Positions 1-4,819 of a stretch of 7,263 bases of DNA are shown in pieces (positions within the stretch are counted from its first letter, which is position 1; each line of letters begins with the position of its first letter). Source of the DNA: Nostocaceae cyanobacterium CSSed10_463m (GTDB lineage Bacteria; Cyanobacteriota; Cyanobacteriia; Cyanobacteriales; Nostocaceae); NCBI GenBank assembly GCA_003556955.1, contig PWQB01000347.1, positions 1-7,263 on the forward strand. The letters are read 5' to 3'. Under the pieces are notes generated by a model that saw only the letters and a list, made by a program, of their open reading frames with translations, was not told where the DNA came from and made no database searches. The position numbers were made by a program, and so were the translations under genes.

Positions 1-25
1 CTTCAGTTTAGGATTTGTTTACTAA
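1..25 (+). CDS. 3' end of a further RiPP precursor gene (partial)
   Basis: The window opens inside another copy of the precursor family. Read in frame from base 2, it gives the last seven residues FSLGFVY followed by TAA at 23-25. These bases and the roughly 40 that follow are identical to the end and downstream region of the precursor at 173-415, with an offset of exactly 390 bases. The gene itself lies to the left of the window, so its N-terminus, length and start cannot be seen. Its presence shows that the array holds at least one more copy than the intact ones here. Confidence 0.8.
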
Positions 26-51
26 TAACTCTGACTAACAACTGAAATAAA

Positions 52-105
52 TGGCTCTTTGGGGGTGAAAAGTGTTCTTTGATAACCAATACTCCCCAAG
101 AGCCA
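52..105 (+). promoter_or_regulatory. Intergenic hairpin 1 of the precursor array
   Basis: TGGCTCTT followed by TGGGG (52-64) pairs with CCCCAAGAGCCA (94-105), with one bulged T, enclosing a loop of about 29 bases. It begins 26 bases after the upstream stop codon. No run of T follows, so a classical intrinsic terminator is unlikely. An attenuator, an RNase-processing site or an mRNA-stabilising 3' structure is more plausible. Counterparts lie at 442-495 and 833-886. Confidence 0.6.
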
Positions 106-140
106 GACAGATTCAACGCTCTCATTTTTCACTGAAACCA

Positions 141-168
141 ACAAGTTCTCACAAGTCTTTTAGGAGTA
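141..168 (+). promoter_or_regulatory. Conserved precursor leader and ribosome-binding site
   Basis: The block ending in ACAAGTCTTTTAGGAGTA (151-168) sits directly before the start codon at 173. AGGAG at 162-166 is a good Shine-Dalgarno sequence six bases from ATG, which fixes the start. The same 18 bases recur unchanged at 541-558 and 918-935, and a shortened relative precedes the kinase gene (1863-1888). This is more conservation than a ribosome-binding site alone needs. Confidence 0.7.
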
Positions 169-172
169 CATC

Positions 173-415
173 ATGGCAAATATCACTCTTTCTGAATTAC
201 ACGCTGCTGGCTCTGAACTGTTCAACGATTCTGAAAGTTTCTTGAATGAATTCAGCGATGTAGATTCAATTGCTGGTGGACAAATTGGCTACGCCACTGG
301 TGGTGTTAGCAATCCCATCACATTAACCAAGTTGGCTGAAGCTTTTGTGACTGTATATGCGATTGGACACGTTACCGTGTTAGCTAAGTCCTTCAGTTTA
401 GGATTTGTTTACTAA
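173..415 (+). CDS. Candidate RiPP precursor peptide, copy 1 (80 aa, Cys-free)
   Basis: I read this as a modified-peptide precursor because it is a small tandemly duplicated gene next to a kinase/HopA1 pair. The N-terminal part (about residues 4-32) is acidic and near-invariant in the family, with LSELHAAGSELF then DSESFLNEFSDVDS, as expected of a leader. AGGQ at 34-37 is a possible leader/core boundary. The C-terminal part is hydrophobic and Gly/Thr/Ser-containing, with YAIGH and AKSFS and a terminal Tyr. It holds eight Ser/Thr (42, 46, 50, 52, 60, 68, 73, 75) but no cysteine. After dehydration it could carry several Dha/Dhb residues but no lanthionine. No signal peptide is evident. The core boundary and the modification are inferences. 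A leaderless amphipathic peptide is the main alternative. Confidence 0.75.
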   Translation: MANITLSELHAAGSELFNDSESFLNEFSDVDSIAGGQIGYATGGVSNPITLTKLAEAFVTVYAIGHVTVLAKSFSLGFVY

Positions 416-441
416 TAACTCTGACTAACAACTGAAATAAA

Positions 442-495
442 TGGCTCTTTGGGGATGAAAGGCACTGTTTGATAACCAATAATCCCCAAGAACCA
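442..495 (+). promoter_or_regulatory. Intergenic hairpin 2 of the precursor array
   Basis: TGGCTCTT then TGGGGAT (442-456) faces ATCCCCAAGAACCA (482-495). The inner GGGGAT/ATCCCC pairing is longer than in hairpin 1, while one outer pair is lost to a C-A mismatch. No T-tract follows. Position and spacing relative to the upstream stop match hairpins 1 and 3. Confidence 0.55.
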
Positions 496-540
496 GACAG
501 ATTCAATGCTCTCGATTTTGACTGAAATAAACAAGTCTTC

Positions 541-558
541 ACAAGTCTTTTAGGAGTA
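541..558 (+). promoter_or_regulatory. Conserved precursor leader and ribosome-binding site, copy 2
   Basis: ACAAGTCTTTTAGGAGTA is identical to the block before copy 1 and precedes the ATG at 563 at the same spacing. The AGGAG core is at 552-556. Confidence 0.7.
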
Positions 559-562
559 CATC

Positions 563-805
563 ATGGCTAATATCAAACTTTCTGAATTACACGCTGCTGG
601 CTCTGAACTGTTCAATGATTCTGAAAGTTTCTTGAATGAATTCAGCGATGTAGATTCAATTGCTGGTGGACAAATTGGCTACGCTACTGGTGGTGTTAGC
701 AATCCTATCACATTAACCAAGTTGGCTGAAGCTTTTGTACTTGTATATGCTGTTGAACACGTAACTATGTTGGCTAAATCTTTCAGTGTAACTGGTATTT
801 ACTAA
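563..805 (+). CDS. Candidate RiPP precursor peptide, copy 2 (80 aa, Cys-free)
   Basis: This is a near-duplicate of the gene at 173-415, starting exactly 390 bases later. Residues 1-59 differ by a single substitution (Thr5 to Lys), and the other base changes there are silent. From residue 60 to the end the two proteins diverge: T60L, I64V, G65E, V69M and a different tail after AKSFS (VTGIY instead of LGFVY). It keeps AGGQ at 34-37, the terminal Tyr, eight Ser/Thr in the putative core and no cysteine. The pattern of a constant leader and variable core is typical of RiPP families processed by one shared enzyme set. A matching substrate for the downstream kinase and HopA1-like protein is inferred from context. 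Confidence 0.75.
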   Translation: MANIKLSELHAAGSELFNDSESFLNEFSDVDSIAGGQIGYATGGVSNPITLTKLAEAFVLVYAVEHVTMLAKSFSVTGIY

Positions 806-832
806 TCACTGGGATTAGTTACTTAAAATAAA

Positions 833-886
833 TGACTCTTTGGGGATTAACAGTATTATTTAACTATTAATAATCCCCAAGAGTCA
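833..886 (+). promoter_or_regulatory. Intergenic hairpin 3 of the precursor array (compensatory change)
   Basis: TGACTCTT then TGGGGATTA (833-849) pairs with TAATCCCCAAGAGTCA (871-886). Compared with hairpin 1, the left arm has TGACTC for TGGCTC and the right arm GAGTCA for GAGCCA, so both sides changed together and pairing is kept. This covariation supports a real RNA structure rather than chance sequence similarity. No T-run follows. Confidence 0.65.
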
Positions 887-917
887 GCCAGATTCGAGAA
901 TTTAGCGTCTAATTTCC

Positions 918-935
918 ACAAGTCTTTTAGGAGTA
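918..935 (+). promoter_or_regulatory. Conserved precursor leader and ribosome-binding site, copy 3
   Basis: ACAAGTCTTTTAGGAGTA is unchanged from copies 1 and 2 although the flanking spacer has diverged. It lies four bases before the ATG at 940, with AGGAG at 929-933. Confidence 0.7.
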
Positions 936-939
936 ATTC

Positions 940-1176
940 ATGACAGCTATCACTCTTTCTCAACTATATGCTACTGGCTCCGAACTGTTCCAAGATTCTG
1001 AAAGCTTTCTTCATGAAATGAGCGATGTTGATTCTAGTGCTAAGGGTCAAGATAACATTGTCGGCGGCATAATTTCATTCACTGCATTAGCTGGAACATT
1101 TGTCGGTACTTATGCTATTGGTCATGCTACTTATGTGGCTAAATCATTTAGTAAACCGCATTATCGTTGGTACTAG
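940..1176 (+). CDS. Candidate RiPP precursor peptide, copy 3 (78 aa, Cys-free)
   Basis: A more distant member of the same family. The acidic leader-like part is clearly conserved (ITLSQLY, GSELFQDSESFL, MSDVDSS at residues 4-33). The AGGQ of copies 1 and 2 is AKGQ here, but a GG at 42-43 aligns with the second GG of the other copies, so the true cleavage site may not be the first GG. The C-terminal part keeps YAIGH and AKSFS but ends in a basic aromatic tail, KPHYRWY. Seven Ser/Thr lie after residue 37 (46, 48, 53, 57, 64, 69, 71) and there is no cysteine. The two basic residues and the Trp in the tail would give a product chemically unlike those of copies 1 and 2. The start is fixed by the conserved ribosome-binding leader. 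Confidence 0.72.
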   Translation: MTAITLSQLYATGSELFQDSESFLHEMSDVDSSAKGQDNIVGGIISFTALAGTFVGTYAIGHATYVAKSFSKPHYRWY

Positions 1177-1499
1177 CTTTGTAGTTAATGTTAATCTTAA
1201 TGGCTGTCTTAAAAGCTTTAAAGCCAGCCAAATTTAAAAAATATATGCTGTAAATTTGACAATTAATTTGAAACTTAATTAAGACTAGAATCACAATTGA
1301 TAGATAAATATTTCAACAAGCATCAAAATTGCTCAATTCCCTAAATTAGATAAATTTAATTTTGTGTCGAGAAACTTTAAGAGTAAATAACAGTTTAACC
1401 TCGGCTGTGATAGCAGATTAGTTGACTAATGATTAAGCTAATGACTTAACTTGGCTGGTATTAACTCATTAATCAATAATTTGTCTAGGAATCAAGTAA
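1177..1499 (+). other. AT-rich spacer between precursors 3 and 4
   Basis: A 323-base gap without a credible gene. Its left end carries a short hairpin, TGGCTG (1201-1206) with CAGCCA (1225-1230), in the place where the longer array hairpins occur and with similar outer bases. It may be a reduced version of them. TTGACA at 1256-1261 resembles a -35 box, but no well-spaced -10 follows. The conserved TAGGAGTA leader is absent before the next gene, which has only a weaker TAGGA (1486-1490). Confidence 0.5.
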
Positions 1500-1781
1500 A
1501 TGGCAGGAATTATAATTTCCGAACTACACTCTACGAACTCAGAAAGCTTTTTATTTGAAATAACAGATATGTGTTTCCTATCTGTATATGGAGGTAATCA
1601 ATATGCTTTGGGCTATGCTTTCCATCAAATGCTGAACTTTACTTATAGGCTGATGGATTTTATGTTATCAGCATTCGCTATCTACAGTATCGTGTCTCTC
1701 GCACAGTCATTTATTACTGTGTCTGAGTTTTACCTTCCACCTAATCAGTTTACCTCGTTCCACTTATTCAATTCAATTTGA
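1500..1781 (+). CDS. Divergent member of the precursor family (93 aa)
   Basis: Recognisable as a relative of the three upstream peptides: SELH then SESFL (residues 7-18), an acidic spot ITDM, YGGNQY near 30-35 in place of AGGQIGY, and a C-terminal stretch with AFAIYS and LAQSF that lines up with VYAIGH and LAKSF. It lacks about seven to nine leader residues (the GSELFND part) and has a single Cys at 25. It is far more hydrophobic and Met/Phe-rich, and runs about 22 residues past the AQSF motif where the others stop after five to seven. It could be a precursor for a different product, an immunity or accessory peptide derived from a precursor, or a decaying copy. The start is supported by TAGGA about nine bases upstream and by alignment to the family. 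Confidence 0.6.
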   Translation: MAGIIISELHSTNSESFLFEITDMCFLSVYGGNQYALGYAFHQMLNFTYRLMDFMLSAFAIYSIVSLAQSFITVSEFYLPPNQFTSFHLFNSI

Positions 1782-1782
1782 C

Positions 1783-1893
1783 ATGATGACTAAGAAAATG
1801 TTGTTTGCAATTAATGCTTGGATCGGAATCCTCTGGTTCTACAGTTTCTTAATTAACCAACAACAAGTTTTCACATTACTGAGGAGTATTTAA
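1783..1893 (+). CDS. Possible 36-aa single-span membrane mini-protein
   Basis: A short frame starts MMTKKMLFAINAWIGILWFY and ends at TAA 1891-1893. Two lysines are followed by about 18 hydrophobic residues with two Trp, which resembles a small membrane peptide. It begins one base after the stop of the 93-aa gene and ends four bases before the kinase start, a layout that fits translational coupling. Against it, no Shine-Dalgarno sequence precedes its ATG, and its last third overlaps the conserved non-coding leader shared with the precursor genes. An immunity or accessory peptide is conceivable, but chance is a real possibility. Confidence 0.3.
   Translation: MMTKKMLFAINAWIGILWFYSFLINQQQVFTLLRSI
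1863..1888 (+). promoter_or_regulatory. Precursor-type leader before the kinase gene
   Basis: ACAAGTTTTCACA, then five variable bases, then GAGGAGTA resembles the 28-base block at 141-168 (ACAAGTTCTCACA ... TAGGAGTA) with two bases fewer. GGAG near 1883-1886 provides the ribosome-binding site for the ATG at 1898. Sharing this leader suggests coordinated translation of substrate and enzyme, or an origin of this junction by duplication of precursor DNA. Confidence 0.5.
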
Positions 1894-1897
1894 CGCC

Positions 1898-3079
1898 ATG
1901 CCATTTTTATTAAGCTATCAAAATATTTTCGACTACATAATTCCCCTGGGATTATGTACTGAAGAAGAACGTTCATCAAGCAATATTGAATTAAAACCTG
2001 CGAAAAACTTTAACTTATTACTCACCTTATCAGAAGACAAACAACTTCTAGTTAAGCAAGAACGCCACAACCGAGAAGGAAAAACTGCCGGTGAGTTTGT
2101 GCAGGAATGGCGCATTCATGAGTTTTTACAAAAAAACCCAGAACTTAGCTATATACGTCCTTTGCTTTCAGAAGCAGTACATTTTGATGCTGAAAATTCG
2201 ATCATTATTTTCAACTATCTCAGTAATTACCGAGATGTAGCAGATTTCTACACCAAGGAAAATATTTTTCCTACACAGGTGGCGACAAAAATCGGCACTA
2301 TTTTGGCATTAATTCATCGCAGTAGTATTCAACGCCCTGAGTATCGGCAGTTCTTTGAAAATTCCCAGGATGCACCAAATCAAGATGCACCTAAACTCAA
2401 TCATAGAATGGATCGGATTACGCCGGAAATCTTTGGTAGTGTTCCATCTGACGGGTTGAAATTCTTTGCCCTTTATCAACGTTACGACAGTTTGGGTCAG
2501 GCGATCGCAGAGTTGGGGAGTTCTTACACTCCCTACTGTTTGACTCATAACGACATGAAGCTGAACAATATTCTCATCTCCTTAAATTGGCAAGATGTGA
2601 ATCTAAATGGCTCATCCTCAGACGAAAGCATGATTCGCTTAATCGACTGGGAACGCTGTTCTTGGGGAGATCCAGCTAACGATTTAGGAGCATTAATTGG
2701 TAGTTACCTGCAATTGTGGCTATATAGCGTAGTTGTTGGTAAAGGGATGGAAATTGAAGAATCTTTACGCCTAGCTACAACGCCTTTGCAAACACTCCGT
2801 CCTTCACTTGCTGCACTGGTTAAGGCTTATTTGACTGAATTTCCCCAAATCTTAGAAGATCGTCCTGATTTCTTACGGCGAGTAGTGCAGTTTTGCGGTT
2901 TAGCTTTAATTCAATCTATTCAAGCTACTCTCCAGCATGAAAAAACTTTTGGTAATCCTGGTATTAGTATGCTCCAAGTTGCCAAGAGTTTATTGTGTCG
3001 TCCTGAAGCATCTATACCAACAATTTTCGGGATGGATGCTTCGGATTTGACTCCTCAAAAATATTCATCTGCACGTTAA
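1898..3079 (+). CDS. APH/choline-kinase-fold phosphotransferase, candidate RiPP Ser/Thr kinase (LxmK/TvaC-like)
   Basis: A cytoplasmic 393-aa protein with the aminoglycoside-phosphotransferase/choline-kinase fold. Visible landmarks are a probable nucleotide-binding Lys53 (LLVKQE), a likely helix-C Glu70 (FVQEWRIHEFL), the catalytic loop HNDMKLNN at 217-224 (Asp219, Asn224) and the metal-binding LIDWE at 248-252 (Asp250), followed by GDPANDLG. All key positions are intact, so an active phosphotransferase is expected. Genes of this fold paired with a HopA1-like gene phosphorylate Ser/Thr of precursor peptides in class V lanthipeptides and thioamitides. From context I infer that this enzyme acts on the upstream peptides. 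Alone, the sequence would also fit a small-molecule kinase. A HIP1 octamer lies in the gene at 2501-2508. The start is set by GAGGAGT. Confidence 0.82.
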   Translation: MPFLLSYQNIFDYIIPLGLCTEEERSSSNIELKPAKNFNLLLTLSEDKQLLVKQERHNREGKTAGEFVQEWRIHEFLQKNPELSYIRPLLSEAVHFDAENSIIIFNYLSNYRDVADFYTKENIFPTQVATKIGTILALIHRSSIQRPEYRQFFENSQDAPNQDAPKLNHRMDRITPEIFGSVPSDGLKFFALYQRYDSLGQAIAELGSSYTPYCLTHNDMKLNNILISLNWQDVNLNGSSSDESMIRLIDWERCSWGDPANDLGALIGSYLQLWLYSVVVGKGMEIEESLRLATTPLQTLRPSLAALVKAYLTEFPQILEDRPDFLRRVVQFCGLALIQSIQATLQHEKTFGNPGISMLQVAKSLLCRPEASIPTIFGMDASDLTPQKYSSAR

Positions 3080-3087
3080 ATACTGTG

Positions 3088-3247
3088 GAAGACGCGATTC
3101 ATCGCGTCTCTACAAAACTTTTGGAAGACGCTTTCCAATTATACAAGGTACTCTTAGCCCCCTCATCGCTTGCACCGGAGGGGGTTGGGGGTGGGGTTCT
3201 TGTACCTCATAACACCGGGAAGACGCGATTTATCGCGTCTCTACAAT
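3088..3247. repeat. Palindromic repeat cluster between kinase and HopA1 genes
   Basis: The 206-base gap holds two copies of one short palindrome: AGACGCGA-TTCA-TCGCGTCT (3090-3109) and AGACGCGA-TTTA-TCGCGTCT (3221-3240), each followed by CTACAA. Between them are TTGGAA/TTCCAA (3121-3138) and a nested structure: AGGTAC (3146-3151) with GTACCT (3202-3207) outside, CCCCCTC (3158-3164) with GAGGGGG (3178-3184) inside. The GC-rich composition contrasts with the surrounding AT-rich DNA. These look like dispersed cyanobacterial interspersed repeats. They could also reduce or process read-through RNA between the two genes. Confidence 0.7.
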
Positions 3248-3285
3248 CTTTTTGAACACACTCTCTTATTTACAGGCTAGCTCTT

Positions 3286-4392
3286 ATGCAACTATTAGAT
3301 TCTCTACAAACACAACTAGCTTCTATTCCTGAGCCTTTGCAGACATCTATAGACGACATTATTCATAAGGTTGAAATTGTTTCTCATCATTGTATTAAGC
3401 ACCCAAACTATAAGAGTGTAGAATTGACTGAGCAAGCAATTTCTCGCTTTCAAAAGTTGCCTTTAGACCTCCAGAATAAGTATTTAGGTGTGCAACTGCG
3501 TAGTTTTCTTTATGGTGTCTACTACAACGGTTCATTAAAAGAGGATCTGAATCTTGGCTCAGATGGAGAGTCAAAAAATGTAGCTTTGAATCAGGATTTA
3601 GAAAATAATAGCTTTTTGGGTGTAGATATCGGTTTCTATGACCGCTTACATGAAAGTAATAGAGGTGAAGGCTACTTTAGCAACGATTGGTTGGTAGTCA
3701 AAGAAGAAACAGATGGCGCTTTAGCAGTGCATAAGGGTGGTTTAACTGTACATATCGACCGTGATCTTCACCTGCGACCAGAAGATAAAGCTGTAACTAT
3801 CGGTAATTTAGTTCCCATCAAATTGCCAAAAAATGTGGTGCAAAATGGGTTCTATATGGCAGTTGCTAATGAAGCTGCTCATGGTGATCAAGAAATAGTG
3901 CGAATCTACTTTAATTTATCTCCAGACGGTGCTATTGCCGTTATGGATGGTTTAACTACCCAACTTAATGCTCTGCCAATTTCCTTCACATTTAAAGCAC
4001 TATATAATCCTACAGATTATGGACGCTGCGACTCAGGAGTGCTTTATTTTGACAAACACAATTATGAGGTTGTCCGTCCAGTATTAGAAAGGATATATAC
4101 AGAAAATCAATCCCATTTTGGTGATTCTGTACCTTTATTTACCAAATTACTTGCACCGGGGTTAGCTCTGGCTGAAGAACCAAATAGCAAATTTACAGAC
4201 CGTGAAAGTTTTGGGATGAACCGTTGCCAAATTATAGCTAATGCTTTGCTGGATGTGTGGCAGCAAGATAATGATACGCCAGCAGGTAGGTTAGAATCTA
4301 TTCTGAAACATTTCTCTATGCTGGAAATTGAATTGCAACGTCCTTATCTCAATCCTCATTCTGAAGATATCTTTACTCCTTTGCAATTTTGA
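3286..4392 (+). CDS. HopA1-family protein, candidate phospho-Ser/Thr lyase (LxmY/TvaD-like)
   Basis: A 368-aa protein of the family named after the Pseudomonas type III effector HopA1. Family-like blocks are FLYGVYYNG (74-82), HESNRGEGYF then WLVVKEE (122-141), VHKGGLTVHI (148-157), VRIYFNLSPDGAIAVM (205-220), FTFKALYNPTDYGRCDSGVLY (234-254) and SFGMNRCQIIANALLDVW (308-325). Lys139, His149, Lys237, Arg247 and Tyr254 are polar residues in these blocks and are candidates for phosphate binding and elimination. In class V lanthipeptide and thioamitide pathways, HopA1-like proteins act with the kinase to turn phosphorylated Ser/Thr into Dha/Dhb, and I infer that role here. The effector name reflects homology: nothing here suggests a secretion system. 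It follows the kinase in the same direction, 206 bases away, with only a weak AGG ribosome-binding site. Confidence 0.82.
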   Translation: MQLLDSLQTQLASIPEPLQTSIDDIIHKVEIVSHHCIKHPNYKSVELTEQAISRFQKLPLDLQNKYLGVQLRSFLYGVYYNGSLKEDLNLGSDGESKNVALNQDLENNSFLGVDIGFYDRLHESNRGEGYFSNDWLVVKEETDGALAVHKGGLTVHIDRDLHLRPEDKAVTIGNLVPIKLPKNVVQNGFYMAVANEAAHGDQEIVRIYFNLSPDGAIAVMDGLTTQLNALPISFTFKALYNPTDYGRCDSGVLYFDKHNYEVVRPVLERIYTENQSHFGDSVPLFTKLLAPGLALAEEPNSKFTDRESFGMNRCQIIANALLDVWQQDNDTPAGRLESILKHFSMLEIELQRPYLNPHSEDIFTPLQF

Positions 4393-4441
4393 TATGGGGA
4401 TGGTCTGATATAGCAGTTTTATCTCATTTTTGAAAGTAGAT

Positions 4442-4490
4442 AAACCCGGTTTTTACCCTAGCTCAAGGGCAGATAAAACCGGGGTTTTCT
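4442..4490 (+). terminator. Intrinsic terminator of the peptide locus
   Basis: AAACCCGGTTTTTA (4442-4455) pairs with TAAAACCGGGGTTT (4474-4487), with CCC/GGG pairing continuing inward. TTTTCT follows, and a longer T-run (seven) lies at about 4503-4509. It begins 50 bases after the HopA1-gene stop and most likely ends the transcript covering the kinase and lyase. Confidence 0.75.
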
Positions 4491-4534
4491 CATGGTTTGA
4501 CCTTTTTTTGAATTCAAAGGGTATTCCTTACTTA

Positions 4535-4604
4535 GAGGGTGTTTGAAAAGTGGTTGGCTGTGATTTTAGGGACTCGCAGATCCCCCTAGGGCGTGTTTTC
4601 AAAG
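4535..4604. repeat. Possible short remnant with inverted ends
   Basis: GAGGGTGTTTGAAAAG (4535-4550) and GCGTGTTTTCAAAG (4591-4604) carry the 8-base inverted match TTTGAAAA/TTTTCAAA. The ends resemble the terminal style of small cyanobacterial insertion elements, but no coding sequence lies between them. The call is weak. Confidence 0.25.
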
Positions 4605-4612
4605 TCTAAAAG

Positions 4613-4697
4613 TAGGTTGGGTTAAGCGCAGCGCAACCCAACGAAGCAAACCAAATATGGGGTAAAGTTGGGTTTCCCAAAACCTCAACCCAACCTA
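4613..4697. repeat. MITE-like inverted repeat element (TAGGTTGGGTT ends)
   Basis: An 85-base element bounded by perfect 11-base inverted ends, TAGGTTGGGTT (4613-4623) and AACCCAACCTA (4687-4697). Inside, GTTGGGTT is met again by AACCCAAC around GCGCAGCGC, so two alternative hairpins can form. No coding capacity is present, and I saw no convincing target duplication. Such elements are common as dispersed copies in filamentous cyanobacteria. Confidence 0.65.
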
Positions 4698-4703
4698 ATA
4701 CCT

Positions 4704-4779
4704 TTCGGTTAAGGGATGTAGAGACGTTCCATGGAACGTCTCTACAAGGGTTTTCGGCTCACGAATTTGCTTAACCGAA
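4704..4779. repeat. Nested palindromic element
   Basis: Outer inverted arms TTCGGTTAAG (4704-4713) and CTTAACCGAA (4770-4779) match perfectly over ten bases. They enclose a perfect 28-base palindrome at 4718-4745 with half-site GTAGAGACGTTCCA. The palindrome shares its CGTCTCTACAA edge with the two palindromes at 3090-3109 and 3221-3240, so all three belong to one repeat type. The element lies seven bases after the MITE-like repeat, between the convergent HopA1 and catalase genes. It may help insulate them by forming a bidirectional hairpin. Confidence 0.65.
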
Positions 4780-4819
4780 CAGTATTGCACCCCTACCAAG
4801 ACACAAACTTCTGGTTTAT

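Noticed and set aside
1..900. Repeated 390-base units read as a CRISPR array or simple satellite
   Set aside because: The units are far too long, each contains a full coding gene with ribosome-binding site, and there are no short direct repeats with unique spacers.
173..1176. Assignment of the small peptides to Nif11-type or nitrile-hydratase-type leader families of proteusins and cyanobactins
   Set aside because: The leader motifs (LSEL, GSELF, DSESFL, SDVDS) do not match those families, and no LanM, YcaO or radical-SAM modifying gene is adjacent. The GG alone is not enough.
1188..1253. A 21-codon basic, hydrophobic frame after precursor 3
   Set aside because: It overlaps the short hairpin at 1201-1230, has no ribosome-binding site and no relation to the precursor family.
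1933..2548. Two minus-strand reading frames (1933-2115 and 2309-2548) inside the kinase gene
   Set aside because: They are antisense to a well-supported kinase, have no ribosome-binding site and no recognisable protein features.
3286..4392. Reading the HopA1-like gene as a type III secretion effector or pathogenicity gene
   Set aside because: No secretion genes are present; the kinase and precursor neighbours match peptide-modification loci where HopA1 homologues act as lyases.
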